64,000 nucleotides of DNA from Euonymus europaeus (taxonomy: Eukaryota > Streptophyta > Magnoliopsida > Celastrales > Celastraceae): the NCBI GenBank assembly GCA_963580455.1, contig OY756967.1, positions 18,956,022-19,020,021 of the forward strand. Direction: 5' to 3'. The position numbers and the translations under genes are program-made. This document shows, in pieces, positions 23,733 to 36,205 of the stretch; position 1 is the stretch's first letter, and every line of letters begins with the position of its first letter. Under the pieces are notes generated by a model. That model was not told the DNA's origin and ran no database searches. It worked only from the letters and a program-made list of their open reading frames with translations.

Positions 23733-25705
23733 GTCTCAACATTGGAATACTGGTAGGAGTAACCTATCCCAAGGATTAAAAGATCACTTCTTAAATAAAA
23801 GATCGGACATCCGTAGACGTAGACAACTTGTCGAACCACAAACATATTTTTGTCTTTGTTTTCATTTGTTTTATCTTCGGTGCAAAAATTGTATCGATAA
23901 TTGACACCTTCTTTGGGAAGAACATTATTCAGTGGATCTCTCGTATGTTATGTTAGAAGCATTAGATAGGAAATCAAAAGTTGACGAGGTGCTTCTACCC
24001 CCAAAACACATGAAAAGGCAGGAAAGGCAAATTCAAAAATAGGAGAATGAGCATACCCTATAGAGGAGATTGGGGCGGTTGTATGCAGGAAGCAGTAAGA
24101 ACTCTAACTGGGGAACACGCATAAAAAAATCAGAACATACCCAAAAGAGGATGAACATGACTCCTTTTGTAAAATCCATTCGTCAAGAAGATCCTCCATC
24201 TAAGTTCGCCTCTCCAACATTTGAAGCCTATGAAGGAAAGTTAGATCCAATAGCTCACATTGCTGCATATACTCATAAGATGATACTATGGCCAAACCAT
24301 GGTACACTCATATGTAAGATGTTCCCCTTCAGCATGGGAAAGACCTTAATAAAGTGATTTCATGGACTTTCAGAGAAGTCAGTCTCCTCTTGGAAGGAGT
24401 TGACATGATCTTTCATGCCAAGATTTATTGACAGTAGCAGAGAGCTGGAAATTTTAGATATGTTATTCTCTACTCGACCAAGGGAAGGTGAGTCCCTAAA
24501 AAATTCTGCTTCTCATTATTTAAATGTCTATTAGATATAGAAGAATGCAAGGAGAAGATAATGATTGCAACTTTTCATCTAGTGCTTCCAAAAGGTAATA
24601 GGCTTAGAGAAAGATTAACCCTCCAACCTTCAAAAGGGGAGAATGAAATCCAAGAGAGGATCATATAGTATATCAGACTAGAAGAAGATTAAAAAAATAG
24701 TTAATAAGTCTAAGTTGAGACAAAATGTCATCTATGAGATTGAGTTCCATTTTAAAAGTCATATATACGAGCTTGAATGAGCCAATCACCATAATCTTTC
24801 AAGGAATCAAGGATGAACACTGTTTTAGATGGCTTGTGAGAATGGTGGGCGATCCAACTAAGAAATACCAAACTCACTCTTCTGCTACCACAATGACAAA
24901 GTTCATTTTATAAAAGAATGCCATGATTTGAAGTGGCACCTAGAGCACCTAGTCGAGAAAGGATATATGGATGGTTACATCAGTAGCATGAAGCAAGAGT
25001 AAGATAAAATTCCAAAGAAAGATGAATTCTCATCCAAGGAAAGAAAGGCCAGAAAGTCAAGAAAAAGAAAAAAAAGAGTAAAAAATAAGGTACATTAATA
25101 TATAAAAATATTGATTATCTTTTATATATTAACCATATACATTTATATATTTAAAAAAAAGATTTAAAAGAAAAGGAAAAAAATAAGAAAAGGAAAGTGG
25201 AATCTTTCCACCATTTGACTAAGGACATGTCCACTTTTGATGTTATTATATAAAGAAAGAAAGGGTGCGCGGAGGCGGGATCGACCAGTGAGGAACCCCA
25301 AGTCAAACGGGTTACAAGCAAGCCCGATTAGGAAACAATTCTTGGTTGGATAATTTATTCGGGATAAGGGAAATGTCTCAACTCAAAAGAAAAAAAAAAA
25401 AGAGTTTGTCTCAATATTGGAAGATTGAGATGCGAAACCTATCTCAAGAATTAATCACATGGATTAAATGACAATCATTAGGGTCTGGAGGATTTTCTAT
25501 CAATATTTGTATAAGGAAAACTATAGATTGATCATCAAACATATTCTAATTTTCTCACTTTGAAATTTTGTAGAGATTCATTCGCTTTTTGAATACAAAA
25601 TTAGACATCCGTAGACATAATAAACAAATTATCAAACCAACAAAAACATATTTGTGTCTTTGCTTTCATTTGTTTTACCTTCGATGCAAAAATTGCATCG
25701 ACGCA
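23733..25705 (+). mobile_element. Decayed Ty3-type LTR element with gag relic only
   Basis: Two related segments flank a gag relic. The 5' one (about 23733-23900) starts TGTCTCAACATTGG and the 3' one (about 25407-25705) starts TGTCTCAATATTGG. Both share GGACATCCGTAGAC or the variant AGACATCCGTAGAC, and a block ending TTCATTTGTTTTA-C/TCTTCG with TGCAAAAATTG. The 5' copy is followed by ATTGACACCTTCTTTGGGAA, close to the TGGCGCCGTCTGTGGGAA primer-binding region of Tat/Athila-type elements. A purine tract (AAGAAAAAAAAAAAAGAG) precedes the 3' copy. The 5' copy is about 130 bp shorter. No pol domains were found. Outer limits are approximate. Confidence 0.72.
24040..25010 (+). pseudogene. Ty3-type gag relic
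   Basis: The frame contains MTPFVKSIRQEDPPSKFASP, then FEAYEGKLDPIAHIAAYTHK and CKMFPFSMGKTL, matching the N-terminus of plant Ty3/Tat gag, where the usual order is P-F-x-x-x-I, Y-D-G-x-x-D-P, then C-K-x-F-P. After a stop at about 24355, WKELT and MPRFIDSS and GESLKNSASHYLNVY continue the family pattern with more stops. A short block near 24880-24980 (FIKECHDLKWHLEHLVEKGY) matches the region after the gag capsid. It is non-coding today. Confidence 0.8.
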
Positions 25706-26336
25706 ATATGTGACCATGAAACGACAATGAAATTAATGATTAAATAAGTATTCATCGGTGGCCAAAGATGGCGTGAAGTCTTGCGCTCTCTCTCACCAGA
25801 GCAAAGATGGACGTTAAGTGCCCACCCTTTTATTCTTTTAAATATTAGCGATAAAAGTACAGTTTTTAAAATCTTTAGGGACATATGAGTAGGAAATTGA
25901 GAATTGACCATCTTTACTTTACTTTTTTGATTTTTTAAAATATTAGTGGTAAAAGTACGTTTCTTTAAATTTATAGGGACATGTGAGTAGAAAAATTGAA
26001 AATTGTCCATCCTGACTTCGTAATTTTTTATAATATTAGTGGCAGAAGATTTGTTTATGGGTGTACGAGTAAAAGGTTGAGAAATCTGGGTAGAAAATTA
26101 TAGAATAAGTTTTTATTTACACAACAAAAAATGTATGCTAAATAAAATAGAGAACCAAGAAAATAATTAGTTTAATATGGACTGAGATGTACACCATAGT
26201 GAATTGCTACTGAATTTCAAAAGCTTTGAGGGGTTGATTTCGATTCATTAAAATAGCGGGCTGGAAATTGGAATAGATCGATTGATTGTTAATAATTGGA
26301 TTCGGATTCCAATATGCAATTAATGTTTAAATGATA
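25706..26336. other. Intergenic, short internal repeats
   Basis: No gene. A phrase of the form TTTTTTAAAATATTAGTGGTAAAAGTACG-like sequence, followed by AGGGACATATGAGTAG or AGGGACATGTGAGTAG, occurs twice at about 25840-25890 and 25930-25990, with a more diverged third copy near 26030. This indicates a local tandem duplication of roughly 100 bp. Confidence 0.5.
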
Positions 26337-26588
26337 CTCCCTCCGTCCCATTTTAATTGTTCCCTTCACTTTTTTTACACAGTTTAAGAAAATATTTAAT
26401 TCTCTTTCAATTTGACGTTTATACCCCTATTTATAATGACGAATACTTTGACACTATAATTAATGTGCAGGTTATTGAGCTTTTCAAGTTAAGGGTAAAT
26501 AAGAAAAAATAGTTTTCATTAATTGAAATGGGCATGCATTTTGGGACATCTCAAAAAAGAATAAAGTACAATTAAAATGAGACAGAAG
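26337..26588. mobile_element. Stowaway-type MITE
   Basis: The 252-bp element is flanked by TA on both sides. It begins CTCCCTCCGTCCCATTTTAA, and its right end in reverse reads CTTCTGTCTCATTTTAATTG. The start is the canonical Stowaway terminus. No coding capacity. It is a different family from the copy at 7418-7711, as only the outermost bases agree. Confidence 0.92.
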
Positions 26589-27221
26589 TAGTTTAATTGT
26601 GTACGTTGAAAAATATATTTTTGATGATATTCCAAATGAAAGGTTATTATAATCTATTTGAAGTATGAAAAATCGTCAAAAATATTTATAAAAATCAACT
26701 TTTAATTATTTTATCTAACTATTCTATGAAAAAATTATTTTTCATTATTTTGAAGGCATAATTGATAATAACTCCAAGCGTTGTCTTCCAACCCCACATG
26801 ACTTTGCTCGTCATGAAATAAAATCTTGTCTGTCCGTGCATTTAAGGCATGAGTTTATACATAAATTTTTCATGTGTTGGTTTGGTCTTCGTTTTGTAAT
26901 TCTATTTTGTACAAATCTTTCTAATCTCAATTTAATTATTATTATTCTATATCTGGTTGTCGATACCTACCTATTTTGATTTTAACATGTGACAATTTAG
27001 AGGATAATGAATTGATGCATGATGATTAGCGATTAAACAACTGTTAATCGGTGGCCAAATAAAGGATAATCTTTTTTTTTCTTCTCAATATTATGAGATA
27101 TATTCCATATTAGAGTATTTTGTCCACCTGGGATGTATATGGAATTGATATTTGAAATTGAAAGAAAAATGTGTTATCCTTTTATGGAGAGGTGAAAAAG
27201 GCATCAACTTGTAGACTTATA
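26589..27221. other. Intergenic, nothing recognised
   Basis: AT-rich DNA without a gene, repeat structure or recognisable transposon terminus. Confidence 0.5.
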
Positions 27222-27551
27222 AGTCCACTGCTATGGCATTATCAAGCACTCCAAATTCTGTAATTGGGTCTCACCTTTATTACACATAAGTGGGTCTCAC
27301 TTACTTATCCACGTCAGCGAAACACATTTTCCAATATAATCATATCAACAAAACACATATTTTAATACAAATTTTTTCACTTTCCATACACCAACACTCA
27401 AAATATCAAGTTTCAACAACATCTCTCATACTTTTATACCATTTTTCACTTTTTTCTATCTTTCTACACATCTTTTAATATAATTTTTAAAATTACTCTC
27501 TCTACATACTCCAAAATTTTCAGTACTCCAAATACTTCCCCCATAGCACTT
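27222..27551. mobile_element. Possible hAT-like MITE
   Basis: Imperfect inverted ends AGTCCACTGCTATGG and, in reverse from the right, AAGTGCTATGG surround 330 bp without coding potential. The flanks gacttata (27214-27221) and gacctata (27552-27559) form a possible 8-bp target duplication with one mismatch. The motif ACTCCAAA occurs near both ends. The terminal match needs a gap, so the call is tentative. Confidence 0.4.
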
Positions 27552-27896
27552 GACCTATATGCTATTAATTAGCCTATTACCCTAAAAAAGAGTTGACAGT
27601 CTCCATCTAAACAATTACTAATTGCGCACTCATTATTCTTTTGGTTTTAGTGAGAGACAGTATTGTATTAGTCAATTGGACTTTTTTTTTGAATGGTATA
27701 TTTTATTATATTGTTAGACCAATTGATAAATAATAACTAATTATTAGTTAAAATTATTATTTCCAAATATTAAAATTAGGGACTACTAGATAGGATGTTT
27801 CTTATTGGAATTATCACCAACAATGTGATCCCAAGTCAAAGTAGATTGGTCGCTTGAAAAATTGAGCAAGGAATCACTGCAATAAATGATTGAAAA

Positions 27897-28244
27897 CTTA
27901 TGCTATGTTTGGTTACCCTTTATAAACTGTAATGAAATTGACAATTCCGTAATCAATCCAAATTTTCATGTTTGGTTACTTATAGTAGTAGACACGAATG
28001 AAATTATAAATTCATTGCATTTTGGAATTGACATTTCTAACTTAAACCAAGGAATTACAAATTCCTCCGAAAATGAGAATCTTCTATAACATTGAATTAC
28101 ACTGGAGTATACAATTTTTATCACAATTAATTTACCAACCAAACATAAAAATTCTAAAAGAATTCTTGTTCTCATTCCTATTTTCATTTCTGTTTTATTT
28201 TCGTTCTCATTCTCATTTTCACTGTGAACCAAACACAGCGTAAG
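27897..28244. mobile_element. MITE with about 20-bp terminal inverted repeats
   Basis: The left end CTTATGCTATGTTTGGTTAC matches the reversed right end CTTACGCTGTGTTTGGTTCA at nearly every position. Only about 350 bp lie between, with no coding potential. If the element proper begins at TGCTATG, both flanks are TA. The superfamily is unclear; the GTTTGGTT core occurs in several plant MITE groups. Confidence 0.75.
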
Positions 28245-28710
28245 CATTAGAGATTGTGCCAAAACCATGACTTCAACAAGCTTACTCTCACCTAGTTGAA
28301 AATTTTATGTGCACGTGGATCGAGTTTATATTTATATCAAATAAATAAATGATAAGTTTGTATGGCGTACTCATCAATTATAAAAAAATAAAAAAACCTT
28401 ACCTTACACAATTTAGGTTTGGTGGGACTCGGAGTTCAAAACTGGTTAATTTCGTTTTCCTTGTAATATACGAGTAAGAAATATTGTGTTTATCTGTTAG
28501 TGAAAACAGAGACTCGGCTTTCAAAGTGGGTTTTCTTACCAGGAATGCAAACCTAGGAAAAAATGAAAATTCAATTACCTAACACTGTGAGTTAATAAAT
28601 GTTCAGTTAAATGAGGCCTTATTATTGGCCTGGCCCAGAAATTAAACGAGACCTTACATTAATTTGGGCATCACCTCTGGGCACAGAATCATCTGACTCC
28701 GACTCAGGGG

Positions 28711-29139
28711 TAGGTGTGGCAATTTTGATCCGTCTCATCCGAGTGGATTTTTCCTCAATCCAATACTTTGACGAGATGGAGATGGAGATTAAAATTGCAC
28801 CCCAAAGACAAGGCGGGGTCGAGATGGGTTAGCTACCTACCCTGCCTTGTTATTGTATATATATATATAGATAGATAAAACATAAAGCATGTTACATGTT
28901 TATAAATATATTTTTTAGATTTTTATTGTAATAATTAAAGATATTTATATATATTAATGTTACATGTACATCTCTTTTAATGGATGTTGTTTCTTTGAAC
29001 AAATGGGTTCGCATGGGTTTAATTTGGAGAGGGGCGATATCTAACGGGGTGGGAGTGGGGTAAAAAGGACTACCCTGAAGTGAGGGAGAGAGAAGGGGTT
29101 ATCGAATTTTGTCCCCAATCCGCCTCATTGCCATGGCTA
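28711..29139. mobile_element. hAT-type MITE with perfect 8-bp target duplication
   Basis: The element starts TAGGTGTGGCAATT, and its right end in reverse reads TAGCCATGGCAATG, a form of the plant hAT terminus TAGGGGTGGCAA. The 8-bp sequence ctcagggg occurs immediately on both sides (28703-28710 and 29140-29147), as hAT transposition leaves. The 429-bp interior has GC-rich subterminal parts and an AT-rich centre with a short (TA)n run, and encodes nothing. Confidence 0.92.
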
Positions 29140-29641
29140 CTCAGGGGCATGGGCCTGGTTCTGAATCATCATACTGGATTTGACTTGACTCGATATTTTT
29201 TTATCAACCTGTTAAGAGTTATGTGATTGGTTTCGGACCGGGTCGAATCATCCTGATAAAGACGGGGTGGATCTGTGTGATCGAGTCGAACTGGGTTTTG
29301 CAACGCAGTGTTCACCCCTCTATCTTCATTGGGAGGCATGGTCATCTGTTAAAGGCCTGTACTCATTTAAAACAATACCGGCCCATGATTAGTCGATAAA
29401 ACTATGGGCCAGAAGAATCATATCCAACATTAGCCCCTTAATCACCGAGTTGTCTCAGCCAGTCAACCCAGACGATTCTCTATGGCTCCTTCCATCTACA
29501 AGGGTCTATTCTGTTTCAACGGGAAAAAATAAAAAAAATTTTATTGTCGTCATCTGAGGGAATCTGATCTACAAACTTGGTTTCGCTTGCAGCTTCAGCT
29601 CCGAAAAACCGCCACGAAGCCTACTTCCCACATCAAGGTAA
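29140..29641. promoter_or_regulatory. Upstream region of TADA
   Basis: Gene-free interval leading to the TADA start, presumed to hold its promoter and 5' leader. A clear TATA box was not found. The hAT MITE ends 0.5 kb upstream of the start codon, so its right end may fall inside the promoter. Confidence 0.45.
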
Positions 29642-32600
29642 ATGCCGGAAAACACTATGGTCATGTATAACACATATACTAGCTCAACTTTACTTTCTGT
29701 TAGGACAAAAGGGTCTGTTTCTTTTTCCTTCAATGACTATTCAAACTTGTTGAATGAGAGATTTCACAAAATCCCACTATCACCATCGCTTTGTTGTTGT
29801 TCGTGTTGTTGTCATTGTTGTTCGTCATCATTTGCCTCCAATAGGGTACCCTTAAATCCTTCCTTGTTATATAGCTTAAGGCAATCCACCCTTATTCAGC
29901 GTTCTCCTTCGAGAAGGCTGATCTTGGGTGGGAGGGGCCGTTATCATTACAGGGTCCCTGTTTATGGCCTTGATAGTGAATGTTATGAGGTTTCTTGCTC
30001 TTTGAAGCAAAGAGGTTGTAATGAAGGGATTGACAGGAGAAGAAAGAAAAGTGTTGGGTACGCAAATTCGAGTGAAAGACATTGCTTAGGCGACGCAGAG
30101 GCTGTGATTAGCTTTTTGAGTGAGGAATTTAGTGAGGAGTTTTTAGGTGATACAAAAAGAAATGGGAGGATTTCAAAGAGAGGGGAAGTGGGCAAGGGAG
30201 GGGATTATGTTGTTGGTTCTTATAGGAGGAAGAAGAAAGATGTTGGGTTGGGTTGGTCTGACTGCAATTCAAGGCAGGAAGCTTCTAAATCGGCTGCTGT
30301 TGAGTTGAAAGAAGAAGGGTATGGGAGTAAGGAAAAGAGGGAAGAAAAGGAAGCCTCAACTGGAGGAGAGCATCTTAGAGGAAGGAGAGAAGATTCTAGT
30401 TGCTCATCTTATTATTCTTTGTCATCTTCCGGTGATGTGGAGAGTGATTTAGAAGTTCTGGATAATCGACTCCGGGAGGAATCGTCATTTGCGCATCATA
30501 AACCAAGAAATAAAAGCAAGGGTAAATTTGAGAAGCAAATGTGGAGAGAGTTTGAGAGGCATAGTGATGATGCAAACGATCATGCGAAAGTCTTGGAACA
30601 AAGAAATTCTTTGGCAGCGAGTTACTCAGAGCAGGATTGGAGAAAGGAGTCTGAGAAGAAGCTGACTGATGTATCGATTGAAGGAACACATTGTAGAGAG
30701 CAATCCTCTAAATTGCATAGTGAAAGTGATCATACTGAGGCTTCCAGATCTCATAATCATAGTAATCAAGAGGAGTCCTCTTTGTACATGAATTTTGGCA
30801 AGAGAGCAGGAAACCAGTTTGGTAAAAAAGATGAAGAAATTAGACAAAAGTATTTTTCAGAAAGGAAATGCCCAGAACTTAATAAAGTTTCAAGTGTCAA
30901 ACACAGTGGTGTTGGAACAACTTCTCAATTGCAGCAACAGTTTAGTGGTAGAGAAGGAAACCAGAGAATCACTACAGAATCGGATAAACGACACCCAACG
31001 GGTGGGAAAATCACTGGAGCAATTGATTCTGAAGGAAAATCTCAAGGACTTTCCATAAGGTCAGAAATTCACAAGAGAAATTGCGGAACAACATCCAATT
31101 TTGAAATTGAAAGTGGAACAAAAAACGAAGATGAGAGTTTGAGTCTGATATCTGGTTCACATAAAAAATCTGCAAAGCACATGTCCCCAATGGATCGAAA
31201 AGATCTTGAGAGAATTCAGTTCAGAAGAGGTTCTCAAGATATTACCAGTATGTCAGTTGAAACTAGTGATAGAGAAACAAACAGTACTACTCAACGAAGT
31301 TCTGAAAAGAGAATGATTGATCAAGGAAGAAATTTGACTTCAGTTGTGAAAGCTTTGAGGGAAACAAAAGAAAAACATACTCAAACTGAGGAAACAGAGA
31401 TTCAATTTAAATCAAAAGAGGAGAATCAAAGAACTACTACAATATCAATTCATCTTGAAAAAGCCTCAGAAGAGGCCTCTGGTTTCGAATCATCTCTAAA
31501 TCTGGTTTCAGAAGCTGGTGTGCAACAGGTTCACATAAGGGAGGGTGGTCAGCAAAACATAAAGGCAATGTTGATGCCTCCACCATCTCAGTTGGTGGCT
31601 AGAGATTCACAACATCTTGATCCAGTTGATGGGACTACAGCACTGCTTTCCTATGAAAGTGACTCCAGTGCCTTAATTACAAATTCAGCAGGAAGCACCC
31701 CAGCTATGCAACATGAAACATATGGCAGAGATACACAGAGTGAGAATTATGGGAAGCCTTTAAACCACGGTATGCAGGAAGATGCTTTGAGTTCAGTTCG
31801 CCGTTTTGAGGAATCATCAACGCATTTTGTTGGAGAGTTTTTTGAGAAGGCAAAGGATGAAGTCTCAACCTCTGATGTCCAAAGGGAGAATGTATCGTTG
31901 AACGAAGAATTTATGCATGAAGGTCAGGGCCATACGCAAAAGAGGTCGGATCAATGTGGTTTTGTAGAATCTCAGACAAAGGAATACGACTCAAGGAAAT
32001 CATCTGCAAGTTCAGCGCGAAAGGGGCCGTCTGATGCTATGTGGGATGTAAGAGATACATCAGTTCAACAACCTCCAGAGGTAGAAGAAACACCAGAGTC
32101 TGATGGGAGTGCCATTGTCAAAAGAACAGGCAGGTCTTTATGGAGCGTTATTGCAGATGTTGTTCGACTGCGGTGGCGCTCACGTGCTGAAACACCTAGA
32201 TCAGTTGCAAAATCAGGCCAAAAGAACTCGTCAAATGAGTCTGTCAGCAGTGAGGCATGGTTCTCTGGCCGTGAAGCTGATGAACCCAGCGATGAAAATG
32301 TCAAGGGGGAAAGAAGAAGAATGCTGCATGAAGCCTCTCATCCTCAACAGCTACAATTGGAGAAAACTTCAATTCAAAGTGAAGATGAAGATCCTGAAAG
32401 GATGCGATTAAAGGAGAAAGTAAGACAGCGTCGAGGGAAAAAATCTTCTCCATCGGCTATGTTAAAAATAGAATCCCCATCCAGAGCTGTTTCTTCGAAT
32501 TCTGAGGAGGAAACTAGTAGAAATGTAGATGGACAGAGTTCTCAAGGTGCCTCCATTGGTGTAAGAACAGAGGAACAATTGCAACCATTGCCTTCTAGAA

Positions 32601-35515
32601 TCACTAGTAAATCACCTGTCATAGAAGAGATTTTCAGCACTGGTAGAACGAATGTGTCTGGTGGTGGCTCAATGGAGCTGATGGTGCAACCCATTAGTTC
32701 AAAATTAAGTGAAGTGTCAGGGTCTGGAGAGAAGGAGGGTGAACAAAAACAAAGGAAGCTTCAGCGTAATACACAAGTTCCACGTGATAAATTTGATGAT
32801 TGGGAAGAAGCATATAGACTAGAATCTGAGCAGCGAAAAATTGATGAAATGTTTATGAGGGAAGCACTAATAGAAGCTCGGAAGGCTGCGAATACTTGGG
32901 AGGTGCCTGTTGGGGCAATTTTGGTGCGAGATGGAAAGATTATTGCTCGTGGATACAACCTGTAAGTTTTGTTGGCTTATGTGATGCATCTTTTTGGATG
33001 TTTACTGTTCTGGTGTTATTGATACTGTGATATATATTTTAGAGTGGAGGAGCTACGGGATTCCACAGCTCATGCTGAAATGATCTGTATACGGGAGGCT
33101 TCCAACCTACTCAGGTCATGGAGGCTCACGGTAATGTCTTTATCTTTGTCTCATAAATATTTTGTACTTTAGATTTCTAGCTTATTTTGTTATTATCTTG
33201 AGTTCCGGTATCTATAATGAATTTACCTTATGATTAATCTCTTGCAATGTGTGCTAGCGGTGCTCTTACATTATGATCTCGGATAAGTGATTGTTGAAAG
33301 TATTAGATAACTGATCTCCTATGGTCCTTTGAACCAATCTTCTATGCTGTGGAACCATGCTCTGAGAATCAATTGCTATCTTGTTAAATTCCTCACACGG
33401 ATGTTTACCGAGCAACTGCTTCAAACTATTTGTTTAATAGATTGTAACTTGTGCTTATGAGAGCAAATACTGATTCCTTAATTGGTTAACTAGGCGAGGT
33501 ATGAAACATTTAAATATTCTTGGACCCAAGACGCTTCAGGTCTAGAATGTACTTGCATAGAGTTTCAATTAGTCAACTAGAACACGTTTTTTTATTACGT
33601 GGTTGTATTGTGGCTGCTAAACAATGGACCCTGCGGGTCATCAATGCCTTTTACTTTCTCAGAGATTAGTGTGTCGAATTCTCGTGTCTTTCAGACTACT
33701 AATTCTGTGTTTCATGTCTTTGTCACTTTCAAAACACTGGCATTGATGCACAAGCTTTTGCTTCAGTGTTTTTTTCCCTTCTCTTGGGAGGTGGAAAAAA
33801 AGTAATTCTTTTGACCTTTCTTCTGCATGAAGGACCTTGATGATCCTGGTTCCCTTTAAAGCATGATTTCTCCCTTTGGTTTTCAAGGATCATATTCCAC
33901 AGATTTTGGCCATTTATGGCTGATAGACATAAAAATGCCCCTAGTATAACCCGATTAAGCAAGGTAGTTCATGATTTCGAAGTTCATAACTTTCAATGAT
34001 TTGCAGTGGCCATCCTAACCTCTATGATGCTAACCAGTTTGAAGTTTTAACTGTCAGAAATTCAATGTCTGAAAACTATCACTCTACTGCCAACATGGCG
34101 TGTCTATGACCATAATTGGAGCAATAGAGGGACTCGATCTTTGTATAATAATCAGTCTTCGTTCTTGTTGAATCCCTTATATTATTTTTTATTTTAAAGA
34201 TGTTTCTGATTTTGATTTTGTGATAACACTTTTTTTTAAAAATTGATGGGCATCTTATACAAGGCATCCTCATTGTTATTCATTCTCCTCTTACAGGAGA
34301 CAACATTATATGTAACCCTTGAACCATGTCCCATGTGTGCTGGGGCAATACTTCAAGCAAGAATCAACACTCTCGTATGGGGAGCTCCCAACAGACTTCT
34401 TGGAGCTGATGGCAGCTGGATCAGGTATGAAACATTACATCATCTTCTCAGCTTATAATTTTTGTCTCAGAGAAACAAATTGATCAGTCTTATTCATCTT
34501 CAAATTCCTTTTTTCTTTCTATATCTTTCTGTTTTTGGTTTACCATTTTCTTCCTTGTTGAGCAAGATAGAATGATGGTTGAGCCATCAGGTTGTGGATT
34601 ATGTGTAAACTGTAAAGAGATAACTATATGTTGTAAGTATAGAGTTGCTTACATATTCACAGGCATGCTGTACCAGCAATTTGTTTTTTCTTGGATGGTT
34701 CATATCCAGGCAAAAATGGACTTAAAACTTGTATATTCTGCAAGTATGATAATAATTGAAAAAAGAGTTTATGGGCATTTTATGAGCTCATGCAAAGGTG
34801 TTGTAAGTCAGCCTGTTGCATGTCCGTGGGCTCAGTGCAAGAGACTTGTGCACAAGAATTGTTTTTTATAGGATTTCAGAAATATGATTGAGTTTTGAAT
34901 TTTCTTTTAAAATTTCTTGGGATTTTCCGATCAAGGTTGGGGTAGAGCAGATTAAGCTAATTTTTATTTAGCTGTCCCCAAATTGTTTAGGATTAAGGCT
35001 TTGATGACGATGGAGACTAACATCATGTTTCTGAATTAAATTTATTAGAACTTTTCTCCCTGTTTGCATGTTTCCTTTTGTTCAACCTATCGCATTGATC
35101 ATTCCTTTCTTTTATGAGATAAAAGTGGTTTATATTTTGGGAAGGAAAATTGAACTGGGTCTCAGCCAGCCACTTGAATATTTTTCATGTTGAAGAGAAT
35201 TTTGTTATTTTAAAATATAACTCTGGACTCTCCTTTCTCAGACTTTTTCCTAGTGGGGGAGAAGGAAATGGTTCTGAAACGTCAGATAAGCCAGCTGCTC
35301 CAGTTCACCCGTTCCACCCAAATATGACAATCCGACGAGCAGTTTTGGAGACGGAGTGTGCAGATGCTATGCAGCAATTCTTCCAGCTTAGGAGAAGGAA
35401 GAAGGAGAATAAATCAGACGCATCTTCCCCGCCTTCAAATATTCCCATGTCAAATCATCCGTCAAAGCTTCTCAATAAAATGCAAGAGATCTTCCACATT
35501 ATGTTCTGTTTGTGA
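29642..35515 (+). CDS. TADA: Chloroplast tRNA(Arg) adenosine-34 deaminase TADA
   Basis: Deaminates adenosine 34 of plastid tRNA-Arg(ACG) to inosine, needed for decoding CGN codons in chloroplasts. Exons: 29642-32961, 33043-33130, 34297-34424 and 35242-35515 (1269 residues; Arabidopsis protein about 1300). The first exon encodes a plastid-targeting N-terminus with a Ser/Cys cluster, then nearly 1000 residues of charged, Ser/Glu/Lys-rich, probably disordered sequence typical of plant TADA. The deaminase domain follows: [12 protein letters not shown] (His 1117, Glu 1119) and PCPMCAG (Cys 1147, Cys 1150), which supply the zinc ligands and the proton-shuttling Glu. A C-terminal FF-rich segment ([10 protein letters not shown]) is as in bacterial TadA. 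The start could instead be Met 8 at 29663, because recalled Arabidopsis TADA begins MFNTYT and this protein has MYNTYT there. All introns are GT-AG. Confidence 0.95.
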
Positions 35516-36205
35516 AGAATTGCGAACTTTTTTCCTCAGAGTTAGTAAAACTCTTACCAAAGAGGTTGTTACTCTTGAATCATATCGGGTTAGACCGATT
35601 CATGTGTTCTTAACAGAATTTGTGGACAGCGGATTATCATATCGGAGGGTGAACCATATGACTGCTTTGAACAAGATACTGATTCCTGAATGCTGTGACT
35701 GTGATGGTAATAGATGACATCTCTCTCATGCACATTGCTTTCTTTGTTTCCTTCTTCAAGCAATGTTAAAAAGAACCAAGTTTTCTTGGTTAACTAGGAC
35801 AAGAATGACAGAGTGAGTCTGATAAAAATTAGAAAGAATTATCGACTGCTCACCAATATCCAGCTTTGTTAGGATTTATGTCAAAGTTCATCAGAGTAGG
35901 TAAAAGGTTGTGGTAATGTCACAATCTGTCTTCAATTATTCCCATTTAATCTCTTTTTGACATATCCACCGTGACAATTTGTGTCTTGATCATAGAGAAA
36001 CACATCCCCAACTAGTTTGTGATTGAAGCAATAATTCAATCAAGAGTTTGTCTAATGATTAAGGATTAGACGTGATGTCCCATTCACATGAAGCTTACAT
36101 TTCTCCCTCCAGCAAATCACCAAACATTTTTTTCACTCTTGAAGTTAACTCTTTCCCAGTTATATAACCACCAATCCATATCCTTACGATCCTCAACAAA
36201 CAAAT
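35516..36205. other. Intergenic between TADA and AGP genes
   Basis: Contains the TADA 3' untranslated region and the AGP promoter. A TATATAA sequence at 36161-36167 lies about 45 bp upstream of the AGP start codon and is a plausible TATA box. No further gene. Confidence 0.5.
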
